From positions 1 through 64,000 of the forward strand of contig JAHDXO010000049.1 in assembly GCA_023382975.1 (NCBI GenBank): DNA of 64,000 bases, in the 5' to 3' direction. Position numbers and translations under genes: made by a program. This DNA comes from Pirellulaceae bacterium (GTDB lineage: Bacteria; Planctomycetota; Planctomycetia; Pirellulales; Pirellulaceae). How positions within the stretch are numbered: the stretch's first letter is position 1; each line of letters opens with the position of its first letter. Positions 28,892 through 37,490 of this stretch are shown here, one piece after another. Below the pieces are notes generated by a model that did no database searches, had not been told where the DNA came from, and saw nothing but the letters and a program-made list of their open reading frames with translations.

Positions 28892-30040
28892 ATGCGCTCC
28901 TCGACTGTCCGAATTCTCGTCATTCTTTTCGGATTGTTCTTCGCCGCTTGGTCCGTTCCGCTGTCGGCCCAGGTGCTCGGGCGGTCCGGTCAAGGATGGC
29001 TGGAATCGATCGACGGGTATCCGGTCCTGCATGTGAAGGGGTCGCACCACGAAATGGGCCGCCAGCACGGGGAATTGCTCCGCGAGCATGTGCAGAAGAA
29101 CCTGCGGCATCTGTTGGAAGTGAAGGGCGAGGCGACGTTAGTCGAACTCGGACCGCTGCGGATCAAGCCCCGCCAGGCGATCGAAACGATCATCAAGGTC
29201 CAGGAACCGTTCGTCCCCAAGAAGTACTTCGAGGAACTGCGCGGACTGGCCGACGGCGCTCAAGTGCCTCTGGCCGACGTGCGCGCCGCGAATTTCATTC
29301 CCGAGTTGTTCCACTGCAGCGGATTCGCCTTGATGAATTCGGCCACCGCGGACGGCACGCTGGTTCACGGCCGGGTGCTGGATTACTCCACGGACTGGGG
29401 CTTGCAGGAGCACGCCGTGATCGTCGTGGCCGAACCGGAGGGCGGCATTCCGTTCGTCAACGTGACCTACGCCGGCTTCCTGGGCTCGGTCACCGGCATG
29501 AACTCGCGCCATGTTTCGATCGGCGAAATGGGCGGTGGTGGCTTGGGCCATTGGGAAGGCGTGCCGATGAGTTGGCTGGTGCGCGAGGTGCTGGAGCGCG
29601 CCGGCACGCTGGACGAAGCCATCGCCATCTTCCGCGACCAACCGCGCACCTGCCAGTACTTCTACGTGATCGCCGACGGCAAGGACAATCGGGCCGTCGG
29701 CATGGAGGCTTCGTGGAACAAGTTCGAACTGATCCAACCGGGCGAGCCGCATCCGCTGTTGCCCAGCCCCAGCCCGGACACCGTCTTGATGTCGGCCGAC
29801 CATCGCTACCAGGAACTCGCGCGGCGAGTGCGCGAAAACCACGGCCGCTTCGACGCAGCCAGCGCGCTGCGGCTGATGGACCGGCCCGTAGCCATGAAAT
29901 CCAATCTGCACAACGTCCTGTTCCAGCCCGCCAGCACCCGATTCTGGGTCGCCAACGCCAGCCCCGACGGCCAACCCGCCGCCGACCAGAAATACCACCC
30001 CTTCCAACTAACCGACCTCCTCAACCGCCGCCCCGACTGA
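28892..30040 (+). CDS. Exported C45-family autoproteolytic acyltransferase/hydrolase
   Basis: A 382-residue NTN-hydrolase-like protein. ATG 28892 is preferred because AGGAAG is 6 bases upstream but directly touches ATG 28886. A signal peptide (about 1-26: RILVILFGLFFAAWSVPLSAQ) is followed by the C45 N-terminal motif HHEMGRQHGELLREHV. The expected nucleophile Cys lies in PELFHCSGFAL, where autocleavage would expose it. Family features VHGRVLDYSTDWGLQ, GMNSRHVSIGEMGGGG and STRFWVANASPDGQPA follow. Members act on beta-lactam or phospholipid-like amides; the substrate is unknown. Confidence 0.82.
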   Translation: MRSSTVRILVILFGLFFAAWSVPLSAQVLGRSGQGWLESIDGYPVLHVKGSHHEMGRQHGELLREHVQKNLRHLLEVKGEATLVELGPLRIKPRQAIETIIKVQEPFVPKKYFEELRGLADGAQVPLADVRAANFIPELFHCSGFALMNSATADGTLVHGRVLDYSTDWGLQEHAVIVVAEPEGGIPFVNVTYAGFLGSVTGMNSRHVSIGEMGGGGLGHWEGVPMSWLVREVLERAGTLDEAIAIFRDQPRTCQYFYVIADGKDNRAVGMEASWNKFELIQPGEPHPLLPSPSPDTVLMSADHRYQELARRVRENHGRFDAASALRLMDRPVAMKSNLHNVLFQPASTRFWVANASPDGQPAADQKYHPFQLTDLLNRRPD

Positions 30041-30644
30041 CGCAGCGTGGGCGAGGGATTGAGAACGGGGACCGGCAGCTTTCGACGTCCGGGCGAAAGC
30101 AAGAGCGAAGCGAGAAGAGCGGGCACGTCCACCGGTTGCTCATCGCTGGCCAATTCTTCAATCCGGGCCTGGGTAACTTCGTTGGCCTGCCCGTCTGCGG
30201 ATTCGGGATTTTCGTTCTGTCACTTTTCCAAAGCTACCTCGACCAATCCGGGGCGTTGAGTTCTGCGGAGCTGCGGTGCGCAGAACAGCAAGGAAGTTGA
30301 GAAGTGGCGAACACGATGAATCGTGAACTCCAGCGCACTGCCGTCCGGCGCTGGAGTTCACGATTCATCGTGCCCGCGCTGGGTACGGGCGCGGGGGGCG
30401 GGGAAGTGGGCTGGACTTGCGCTGCGGCCGTCTTTAGTTTGCAAACCTGATTCCACCGGTGCGGGACCGGTGGGGATCGCCGGGATCTGCAACGCTCGCC
30501 GGGACATCCGATCAGGAAACTGGTGCAGTTCCACGGGACCGAATTGGAAGCTCATGGAAGCACCTGACGGAAATGGGATGGGTTGCAGAGACCAGTGATC
30601 AGAGATCAGAGAGACAGCGTACTAAAGCGAGGATGACTGGGACA
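30041..30644. other. Gene-free stretch of about 600 bases with a strong hairpin
   Basis: No convincing gene lies between the C45 gene and the kinase-FGE gene. On the minus strand about 30040-30230 translates with a plausible but interrupted composition, without a family match. The notable structure is the 25-bp hairpin at 30312-30372. Convergent termination would be expected here. Confidence 0.5.
30312..30372. repeat. Perfect 25-bp hairpin between convergent genes
   Basis: Bases 30312-30336 (starting CACGATGAATCGTGAACT) are the exact inverse complement of 30348-30372, separated by 11 bases. The right-arm core CTGGAGTTCACGATT recurs at 40009-40023. It may be a terminator or a dispersed palindrome. 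Confidence 0.85.
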
Positions 30645-33041
30645 CTACCGACTCACCAACCGGAAACCGATGCTGCCGTACCGGCCCGCCGGATCGAGGC
30701 GGTCGCGATCGGCCGAACGACAGCTGGAACCGACGCCGTTCCAGGAACCGCCACGCAAAACACGAACAGAACCCGTGTTCGGTCCCGGCGGATCGTCCTT
30801 GGGCGAGCCGCGGTAGTAGTCGGCATCGTACCAGTCCTGGCACCATTCCCAGACATTACCATGCATGTCGAACAACCCGAATCCGTTGGCGAGTGTGTAA
30901 GATCCGACCGGCGTCGTCCGCCGCAAGTACGAGCCTTTCTCGTTGCATCCGTACGGGTGATTCCCATCGAAATTGGCCAGCTTCGACGTCAGCGTTTTGC
31001 CGTCTCCGATCCCGAACGCGGCATAGTCGCTCGCGCCGCCGCGACAAGCGTACTCCCACTGCGCCTCGGTGGGCAGTTCATAGACGACGCCCTCCTTCTC
31101 CGACAGCCACGCGCAGAATGCCTGTGCATCGTCCCAGGAAACGCGGACCACCGGGTGGGAGTCATCCTGTTCGAAACCCGGCTCCTTCCAACCGTCCCCC
31201 GCGTTGTACCCGGTCGCTTCGACAAACTTCCGAAACTCCGCCACGGTCACCGGATAGATGCCCATGTAGAACGGTCGCGTGATCCGGACGAGGTGTTGGA
31301 ACTCGTCTTTGCTGCGGTCTTTTTCATTTTCCGGCGACCCCATCAGGAATTCGCCGGCGGGGATGCGCACGAACTCGCTGCCCACGCGATTCGTTCGTCC
31401 TCTTATTCCCTTTGTCCCGCGACGTCCAGCATCCTTCTTTACGCGACATCCAGCATGCACGGCCTCGGCTTGTTCGAGCAATTGACGATCATCCCAGGGA
31501 TAGTGCCGAGCGACCAGCAGGGGCTCGAAATCCAGCCACTGTTCGATGGGAAACAACGGCGGTTGCCCCAAGCGATGGAAAAAGCTCTTCAGGACGGTGT
31601 TCAAGTCTTCTTCCTGCTGTTGCTCAAGTTTGGTTTCGACCTGTTCGAGTTCTCCTTCGAGTCGCCCGATCTGCTCGTCGCGTTCCCGGCGATACTTGTT
31701 CTGGGCGCTGTTCAACGCCTGCTTGGCGACTTCGACATTCCGCACGCGCAGCACGTACGGCAGCAGGGTGCGAACCGACAAGTCGGGCGCCAGTTGGCAG
31801 AGCTTCGAGGGCGCTTCGGCCGCGTTTTCCACCAAGCGCTCGAACAACGTTCGCCGAGCTTCCTCGGGCATTTCCAAATCGTGAGCCTTCAGGTCGTTCT
31901 GCAGATCGTCCAACTGCCGCTGAGCGGCGCGCAGGGCCGCTTGCGCCGGACGCAGGCTGGGATGGTCTTCCGATCGCAATTGGTGCAGGGCTTGCTCCAG
32001 GCCTTGTTTCGCGCCCAGCAGGTCGAGAATCGCCGCCGGGACGTCCGGTAGCCCGCCGGTGTCTCCGGCCACGATGCGAACCGGTTCGGGCTGGATGCGA
32101 ATCTCCGGGATCTCGACTTCCTTGACCTGCACCAGATTTGGCTCGGGCATGGAGACCGACGGCGTGAACCATGTCTGCTGGCGGCCGGGCCTGATGGTCT
32201 GGAAGAACGCGAGGACGCCGCTTTGCGGTCGGTCTTTCGGATCGGGGGCCAATCCATGACGCACCGGGCCGATCTCGAAGTCTTCCAACCCGTCCACGAT
32301 TGGATCGCCCGCGCGCTGACGCTGGACGATCTCGTGCGGATCGTCCGGCGGGCCGAACGGCTCGTGCCCGGTTCGCAGCCTGACGTAGCTGGCCGCGGCG
32401 CTGTACAGATCGCTGGTCGCGGTCCACTGTCCGCGTTCCGCTTCCGGAGGCCGATAACCCAGCGTGCCGACGACGTGAATGGTGCGCTGGGTCGAAAGCG
32501 TCGCACGCTTCGCCAGCCCCAGGTCGGCCAACTTGACGTACGGTCCGAACAAGATCAGATTCGCGGGCTTGATATCGCGATGATGATGCCCCAAGGCGGC
32601 GAAGTCGTCCAACGCTTTGGCCACCTGCAGCATGTACCCCGGCGGATTCGACCGGTCGTGCAGCAGTTCCGTCCACGTGAGTCCGGTTCGCCCTTCGGCC
32701 ACGGCGCGTTCGACCACCTCACGCAACGACTCGCCGCCCAGTTCCCACTGGGTCACCAGGTGCCGGCTGCTCAGGCGGCCGAAATACTTGACGATGAACG
32801 GATGCTGATTGATGCCGGGGGTCTTGGCGATCTCCAACTCCGCGTTGTCCGCCCCGTCGGAACCGACGTCCAGCGGTTCGATCGAGATCTTCAGCGCCAG
32901 CGGCGCGTCGTCCCGGATCACATGCCACGCTTCGTTGAATCCTCCGCGGCCCAGAAATCGGACGAACTGGATACCGAACCGACGTTCCAGATCGATCCGC
33001 ACCGGATGATCTTCGGTAAAAATGGCCTGTTGTTGTGGCAT
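30645..33041 (-). CDS. Ser/Thr protein kinase fused to an FGE/sulfatase-modifying-factor domain
   Basis: A 798-residue fusion. ATG 33041 has GGAG about 7 bases upstream. Residues about 20-290 are a eukaryotic-type kinase: Gly loop LGRGGFNEAWH, K51 in ALKIS, H154RD156 in HHHRDIKPANL and DLG at 173-175. A long helical, coiled-coil linker (about 370-540, LEGELEQVETKLEQQQ) joins it to a C-terminal FGE-like domain (from about 560: VRIPAGEFLMGSPENEKDRS, GLFDMHGNVWEWCQDWY, VLRGGSWNG). In such fusions the C-domain is usually a non-catalytic binding fold; the oxidase Cys pair cannot be confirmed. The architecture is common in planctomycetes. Confidence 0.88.
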   Translation of the reverse strand: MPQQQAIFTEDHPVRIDLERRFGIQFVRFLGRGGFNEAWHVIRDDAPLALKISIEPLDVGSDGADNAELEIAKTPGINQHPFIVKYFGRLSSRHLVTQWELGGESLREVVERAVAEGRTGLTWTELLHDRSNPPGYMLQVAKALDDFAALGHHHRDIKPANLILFGPYVKLADLGLAKRATLSTQRTIHVVGTLGYRPPEAERGQWTATSDLYSAAASYVRLRTGHEPFGPPDDPHEIVQRQRAGDPIVDGLEDFEIGPVRHGLAPDPKDRPQSGVLAFFQTIRPGRQQTWFTPSVSMPEPNLVQVKEVEIPEIRIQPEPVRIVAGDTGGLPDVPAAILDLLGAKQGLEQALHQLRSEDHPSLRPAQAALRAAQRQLDDLQNDLKAHDLEMPEEARRTLFERLVENAAEAPSKLCQLAPDLSVRTLLPYVLRVRNVEVAKQALNSAQNKYRRERDEQIGRLEGELEQVETKLEQQQEEDLNTVLKSFFHRLGQPPLFPIEQWLDFEPLLVARHYPWDDRQLLEQAEAVHAGCRVKKDAGRRGTKGIRGRTNRVGSEFVRIPAGEFLMGSPENEKDRSKDEFQHLVRITRPFYMGIYPVTVAEFRKFVEATGYNAGDGWKEPGFEQDDSHPVVRVSWDDAQAFCAWLSEKEGVVYELPTEAQWEYACRGGASDYAAFGIGDGKTLTSKLANFDGNHPYGCNEKGSYLRRTTPVGSYTLANGFGLFDMHGNVWEWCQDWYDADYYRGSPKDDPPGPNTGSVRVLRGGSWNGVGSSCRSADRDRLDPAGRYGSIGFRLVSR

Positions 33042-33375
33042 GACCCGACTCCGACAAACGATCGTTTCCACCGGCTCTGGCAGGAGAAACATGGCTATTC
33101 TAGTCAAACAAACCAAGCGAATGCAGCCCTGCTTGTCATCCGCTGGAGGGTACGCTGCGCTGGAGTGTACGCTTTCCGCGCGCCGCCGCGCTCCCGATCA
33201 TTTGGCGAAGGAACTGTGCAGATCTGGCACCCCGTCTTTTGGAAGAGCATTGCCCCTGTTGATTGTGTACGGGACGCGGGTATCATCACAGATAGATGCG
33301 AGTCAGTGCGAGAGATTGAACCGCAAGGTTCACCGTTTTCGTTTTTTCGAGTCCGATGTCGAAGGTGAGTATTCG
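33042..33375. other. Intergenic region, no feature seen
   Basis: This 334-base gap separates the divergent kinase gene from the HTH/VapC pair. The opposed promoters should lie here, but no -10/-35 or operator could be defined by eye. Confidence 0.5.
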
Positions 33376-33675
33376 ATGGCGACCGTAGAGCAAGAACCGG
33401 AAGTGATGACGGCCAAGGAACTGGCCGATTTTCTGCGGGTTCCGGAATCGACTGTCCAACGCTACGCTTCCCGGTTCGGCCTCCCTGGCCGTCAGCTCGA
33501 CGGTGATTGGCGGTTTTGGCGGGTAGCTGTCCAGGAGTGGCTGCGAGGTCGATCGGGCAAGGAGGTCCTCCTGAGCCAAGCCGGCGCCTTGGAGGATGAC
33601 CAGGAGGATTTGCGACGATTGCGAACTGAGATCTATCGTGATCGCGGCCGTCCAGAAGCTGAAGAGACCGAGTGA
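33376..33675 (+). CDS. Helix-turn-helix (MerR/excisionase-like) antitoxin
   Basis: A 99-residue protein from ATG 33376 with GAAGGTGAG about 7 bases upstream. The N-terminal half is an excisionase-type winged helix: VMTAKELADFLRVPESTVQRYASRFGLPGRQLDGDWRFWRVAVQEWLR. The C-terminus (RTEIYRDRGRPEAEETE) is short and polar, a possible toxin-binding tail. Its stop is immediately followed by the PIN-domain gene, so this is most likely the antitoxin and repressor of that operon. Confidence 0.75.
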   Translation: MATVEQEPEVMTAKELADFLRVPESTVQRYASRFGLPGRQLDGDWRFWRVAVQEWLRGRSGKEVLLSQAGALEDDQEDLRRLRTEIYRDRGRPEAEETE

Positions 33676-33677
33676 CG

Positions 33678-34097
33678 ATGTATCTGTTCGATTCGGATAC
33701 CTTATCGCATTTGTGGGCTCGAAACGAACGGGTCGAAATGCGTCTCCGCCAAGTGGTAGACGCCGAAGTTGGCACCACCAGCGTCACCAAGTGTGAGATC
33801 CTGCGGAAGCGATGCGAGAACCTATTGAAGGCAGAGAATCGAGAGCAGGTCGTACGAGCACAGCAGCGGCTGGACCGTAGTGAACAGTTGTTGGCGGAAT
33901 TGATCGTGATACCCTTTGACGAAAGGGCCGGTGAACGATTCGAGCAGCTCTGCAGGATACGGAGATTGAAGAAGATCGGACGGGCGGATTTGCTGATTGC
34001 AAGCGTCGTTCTTGCCAACGACGCCATCCTCGTCACCAGGAATCTCAGGCACTTTCGCGAAGTGCCGGAGCTCAGATTCGAGAACTGGGTGGACTAA
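33678..34097 (+). CDS. vapC: PIN-domain (VapC-like) toxin
   Basis: A 139-residue PIN-domain RNase-like protein. It starts at ATG 33678, two bases after the antitoxin stop; a GTG at 33672 would give a 4-base overlap instead. The first acidic residue lies in YLFDSDTLSHLW, the second near SVTKCEILRK, and the third and fourth near IGRADLLIASVVLANDAILVTRNLRHF. These acidic positions fit the metal-dependent VapC ribonuclease site. The genomic pairing with the HTH gene supports a toxin-antitoxin role; the target RNA is unknown. Confidence 0.82.
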   Translation: MYLFDSDTLSHLWARNERVEMRLRQVVDAEVGTTSVTKCEILRKRCENLLKAENREQVVRAQQRLDRSEQLLAELIVIPFDERAGERFEQLCRIRRLKKIGRADLLIASVVLANDAILVTRNLRHFREVPELRFENWVD

Positions 34098-34140
34098 CTT
34101 CGTCTCGATCAAGCCGCGTCGAATCCCCTGCCAACGGTTA

Positions 34141-35061
34141 TCACGGTTGCGCCGTGAGTTCTGGGGAGGGGTTTTCCAGGCGGTCCTGGCAGAGTCGGCA
34201 GCCGGGGGTTTGCTGGCGGTCGTCCAAATACCATTGCGAGCGGGTGATGTGATAATCGACATCGGCCAAACCGGCAGCTTGAAAGCGAGCGGTGTCCGTT
34301 GGCGACCCCGACGGAGACGCTGATCGATACTCTTGCAGTCGCTGGTCGCTGGGGCAGAGCGCGCCTTGCTGGTCGACGGCCTGAAAGATCAAATCGTGCA
34401 GCCGCCGGGGATGGATTCGAGCCGTTTCGGCGGACGCGGGCCGGTCGCCGAAGACGGTGGCCAGGATCGAACCGCGTTCATCGCGCCGCCGCACCTCGCT
34501 TTGTATCCACGCAAACGCTTTGCTGCGATGCTCGTAGACGCGCTGGGCGCTCAGCCCCATCTCGTTCGCCACGTCGCCCGGCGGTTGACCGCGCAGACTG
34601 CGCTCAAAGATTTCTCGCTGGACGTGCATCCCGTACCGCTCGACGTGCTGGACGTAAGCCTTCAGGATGTCGCTGACCAGCACCCGCCGCCGCTCGGCCC
34701 GCTCGCCCTGCTGCAACACGGCACTGGGCGTCAATGCCCGGTCGGACGGCTGCCAGCCGGGTTGGTCCGAGTCGCCGCCCGCAGCGGGCGGCCCGGCCAG
34801 GGCATCGAGCGACATCTGCTCCCGCCGCTTGAGGAAATCCCGTGCGTCGTTGATCGCGACCGTGCGCAGCCAGGCAAGCAGGTTCTTCGGGGAAGCTCCG
34901 GTCGCCTGCTGGATTCGGCTTAGCTCTTGCGCAAAGGCGTACTGGACCAGGTCTTCGCACTGGTCGATGCCCAGCGAAGGAAACAGCTTCGCCAGCGTGT
35001 GGACCAGTCGCTCGCGTTCGGCGCGGTAGACGGCTTCCAGCAGTTCGCGCGGATCAGGCAT
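34141..35061 (-). CDS. ECF-like RNA polymerase sigma factor
   Basis: A 306-residue sigma-70-family protein. Residues about 20-85 are region 2 (LGIDQCEDLVQYAFAQELSRIQQ, then NLLAWLRTVAINDARDFLKRRE). Region 4 is at about 130-195 (HVQREIFERSLRGQPPGDVANEMGLSAQRVYEHRSKAFAWIQSEV). A long tail beyond region 4 ends with CRLCQDRLENPSPELTA, an uncommon Cys-containing extension whose role is unknown. The start ATG 35061 overlaps the stop of the FHA-like gene by 8 bases, so the two are translated together. No anti-sigma factor with a recognisable signature is adjacent. Confidence 0.85.
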   Translation of the reverse strand: MPDPRELLEAVYRAERERLVHTLAKLFPSLGIDQCEDLVQYAFAQELSRIQQATGASPKNLLAWLRTVAINDARDFLKRREQMSLDALAGPPAAGGDSDQPGWQPSDRALTPSAVLQQGERAERRRVLVSDILKAYVQHVERYGMHVQREIFERSLRGQPPGDVANEMGLSAQRVYEHRSKAFAWIQSEVRRRDERGSILATVFGDRPASAETARIHPRRLHDLIFQAVDQQGALCPSDQRLQEYRSASPSGSPTDTARFQAAGLADVDYHITRSQWYLDDRQQTPGCRLCQDRLENPSPELTAQP

Positions 35062-36511
35062 GAGGATCGCCTTGCAACAGGAGTTTCATTTCGTACAGAC
35101 CACCGGCGCCCAGGAGGGCTTCGCCGGCCAATCGATCACCATCGGCGTATAGGTCCAGTTCAGCGGGCAAACCGACCGGGATGCCCTTAGCAGGGTCGGC
35201 CTGCGTGCCGTTGACGAACAGCGCACCGCCGGCGACGTGAGCGTACAGACCGCCGGCCTGCCATGCCAGCCGCAGTTGCGGTACCGGCAAGCCGGCTTCC
35301 GCCAAGTGGGCCGCCATGCGGTCGCGGCCGATGACCAGTTCGTCGCCGGCCAGCACGATACAACGGACCTGTGCCCCGCCGGGCGCCACGGCATACGCGG
35401 AAGCGGGCCGCGTCTGCTGGAGGACGGCGGACGAGCGGCATGCGCCGGTTTCAGGCTGGCGGAAAGTCCAACGGCAGTGTTCGTTGGCAAACTGAAGGAC
35501 GTCGCCATCGCTCAGCACCTGGGTCTGGCCATCGGGGATCGGGACGTGGTTGACGGACACTGCACAGCCGCTCATCGGCCCGACGCGGAACTGAACGCGT
35601 TCGCCGCAAGTCTTGTCGCGAACCAGCATCGCGTGCCGCCGATGCAGCATGGCCTGCAAGGGCAACTGGACGCTGGGATCGTTCGCTGTGCCGACCAGCA
35701 CCACCGGCTGGCGGAGGATCAGCACCGGCCCGATTCCGGGCAACCCGGCCAACAGCAGGCGCATGACGCTCGCGGGCGTGTTGGCGCGCTCGGCGATGAA
35801 CGAAACCGTCTCTTTCGAAGGACTGACACATTGGCCGGAAGCCACGGGATCGGCGGTATGTTCCATCGGCGTTGCGGGATCGGTGTGAGTGGACGGGGAT
35901 CTGGCGGGCGCCGGGCGCGCCTCGTCCAGCGCCTGTTCCATGCACAGCACTTGCGGCTGACCGGGCGCTGCTTCCTGCGCCTTGCGCAACACGGCCTCGG
36001 CGGCCTTCCAGCGGCCTTGGGCCAGGTACTCGTCGAACTGGTGGACATACCCTTCGAGCCGCGCGGCGTCGGCGGTCCAATCTTGTTTCCGCCGAGCTGC
36101 GTCCGGGTCTCCGTCGGCTAGCGGTTCGATCAATCCGAGGGCCGACTGCAACCGGCCTTGCCCGGCCCAGGCGTCGGCGGCCTGCAAGCGGCGTTCGCGC
36201 CACTGCTGGTCGTGCTGCTGCCGTCGGCAGCAGCGGACGATTTCTTGCTGCAGGGCTTGTGCCGCCGGCGGCAGTTCACCGCATTGGGCGGCGCAGCCGA
36301 TCAACTCCTGCGCGATCGGCAGGTCGCCGACATCGAACGCTTGCTGGGCCTGGGCCACCAATTCCGGGCCGATCCGCAGCAGCAGTTCCCGCACCGCACG
36401 GTGTTCGCGGTGCGGACCGGCCAGCAGATACTTGGCCGCTTCGAGCGTCTGGCCGTGGGCCAGGCACTGCTGGGCGATTCGGCATTCGATTGGATCGAGC
36501 CATTTCCACAT
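35054..36511 (-). CDS. FHA-like domain protein with helical N-terminal region
   Basis: A 485-residue soluble protein from ATG 36511 (AAGGAG 7 bases upstream). The first half is helical, TPR-like in appearance (HGQTLEAAKYLLAGPHREH, DAWAGQGRLQSALGLIEPLAD, YLAQGRWKAAEAVLRKAQEA). Residues about 275-355 resemble an FHA phosphothreonine-binding fold (PVVLVGTANDPSVQLPLQAMLHRRHAML, then VSVNHVPIPDGQTQVLSDGDVLQF). A second, similar region may follow (VLAGDELVIGRDRM, then FVNGTQADPAKGIP). It overlaps the sigma gene by 8 bases, so it may sense kinase signals and act with that sigma factor; this is inference. Confidence 0.7.
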   Translation of the reverse strand: MWKWLDPIECRIAQQCLAHGQTLEAAKYLLAGPHREHRAVRELLLRIGPELVAQAQQAFDVGDLPIAQELIGCAAQCGELPPAAQALQQEIVRCCRRQQHDQQWRERRLQAADAWAGQGRLQSALGLIEPLADGDPDAARRKQDWTADAARLEGYVHQFDEYLAQGRWKAAEAVLRKAQEAAPGQPQVLCMEQALDEARPAPARSPSTHTDPATPMEHTADPVASGQCVSPSKETVSFIAERANTPASVMRLLLAGLPGIGPVLILRQPVVLVGTANDPSVQLPLQAMLHRRHAMLVRDKTCGERVQFRVGPMSGCAVSVNHVPIPDGQTQVLSDGDVLQFANEHCRWTFRQPETGACRSSAVLQQTRPASAYAVAPGGAQVRCIVLAGDELVIGRDRMAAHLAEAGLPVPQLRLAWQAGGLYAHVAGGALFVNGTQADPAKGIPVGLPAELDLYADGDRLAGEALLGAGGLYEMKLLLQGDPHA

Positions 36512-36572
36512 TGATAGTCTCCTTTCCATCACGGCCAACGCCGTACAGCGAATATGCTAACCTCTTGCCCGG

Positions 36573-36684
36573 TGGAACGGAATTCATTCCGTTCCAGTTG
36601 ACGCCCTACGGGGTCGGGAGTCGTTTTCGAGTGACGTCGTTCCATCTGGAAGAGTTGTTTTCCGAAAACGACTCCCGACCCCGT
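36573..36684. repeat. Two palindromes in the gap upstream of the FHA-like gene
   Basis: A palindrome TGGAACGGAAT-TC-ATTCCGTTCCA spans 36573-36596. A second structure has 22-bp arms, 36608-36629 (ACGGGGTCGGGAGTCGTTTT...) and 36663-36684, around a 33-base loop. The arm core recurs as a paired repeat at 50189-50261. They may end transcription of the upstream gene. Confidence 0.8.
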
Positions 36685-36731
36685 GTGCTCACGTCCAACA
36701 GAGTCCCGCTCGGCGCGCGGGACCCACCGGC

Positions 36732-37316
36732 TCAGCCCAACCACGCTGCCATCGTCACGATGGCGGCCAGTCCACCGCCGATCAGCAGCGCGGTCACTCG
36801 CCGATAGCCGCGCGTCCAGCCGTCGAAGGCTCGAACCAAGCCGACGGCCAACAGCATGCCCGCCGTCGTGGCGGTCAGACGGAACAAGATTCCCCAACGC
36901 CGCCGCCGAACCTGCTCGCGGATTTCGCTGGCCCAACCGTCGATCACTTCGTCGCCTAGACCCACGTCCAACCGCACGCGCCACATCGTGCCGTAGCCTC
37001 GCTCCCGACGTTGCTGGTCCTGGCGCCAGAGAACCTCGGGGCGGGCCAGCAGGCGGTTCAATTGATCCGGAGCCAGATACCGAGCGTCCAGCGAGGGCCG
37101 TTGGATGGTCAACCAATGACGGCACGCGGCCTGTAATCGCTGTTGTGCCGCGGCCAAGGCAACTCCCGCATCCGGTTCCCAGTCCGATTCCCCGCACAGC
37201 CATTGCCGCACCTGATCCGCGGATACCGCGTTCGTCTCGTGCGATGGGTCGTCCGGCGGCTGCAGCGCCGGCACTTGGCCGGCTGCCAGCGACAGGATAA
37301 GCATCAGCGGCGTCAT
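36732..37316 (-). CDS. Membrane protein of unknown function
   Basis: A 194-residue protein starting at ATG 37316 (AAGGAG 9 bases upstream). An N-terminal signal-like segment (PLMLILSLAAGQVPAL) is followed by a helical soluble region (VRQWLCGESDWEPD, LAAAQQRLQAACRHWLTIQRPSLD, RYLAPDQLNRLLARPEVLW) and two C-terminal membrane helices (about 150-167 and 175-193, ILFRLTATTAGMLLAVGLVRAF and VTALLIGGGLAAIVTMAAWLG). No family is recognised. The YLAPDQLNRLL motif may bind something outside the membrane. It lies between the coiled-coil gene and the FHA/sigma pair on the same strand. Confidence 0.65.
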   Translation of the reverse strand: MTPLMLILSLAAGQVPALQPPDDPSHETNAVSADQVRQWLCGESDWEPDAGVALAAAQQRLQAACRHWLTIQRPSLDARYLAPDQLNRLLARPEVLWRQDQQRRERGYGTMWRVRLDVGLGDEVIDGWASEIREQVRRRRWGILFRLTATTAGMLLAVGLVRAFDGWTRGYRRVTALLIGGGLAAIVTMAAWLG

Positions 37317-37490
37317 GTGGGCAACTCCTTGTTTTGGTGTCAAGATGCACGTGGACCGCCTCGTCCCCCTTCCGCCGCCCCCTCACCTAATCTTTCACCT
37401 GATCTTCCACCTAATCTCCGCCGCGCCAGAGCAGCAGGCAGAGATCGAGTGAAAGACTAGGGATTCAGGTGTCGGCGCAGCCGGTTCCAA

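Noticed and set aside
30040..30230. Minus-strand coding-like stretch (VEVALEK, then QNENPESADGQANEV and ELASDEQPVDVPALL) after the C45 gene
   Set aside because: It has an in-frame stop, no start site and no recognisable family; it may be an old gene fragment or chance.
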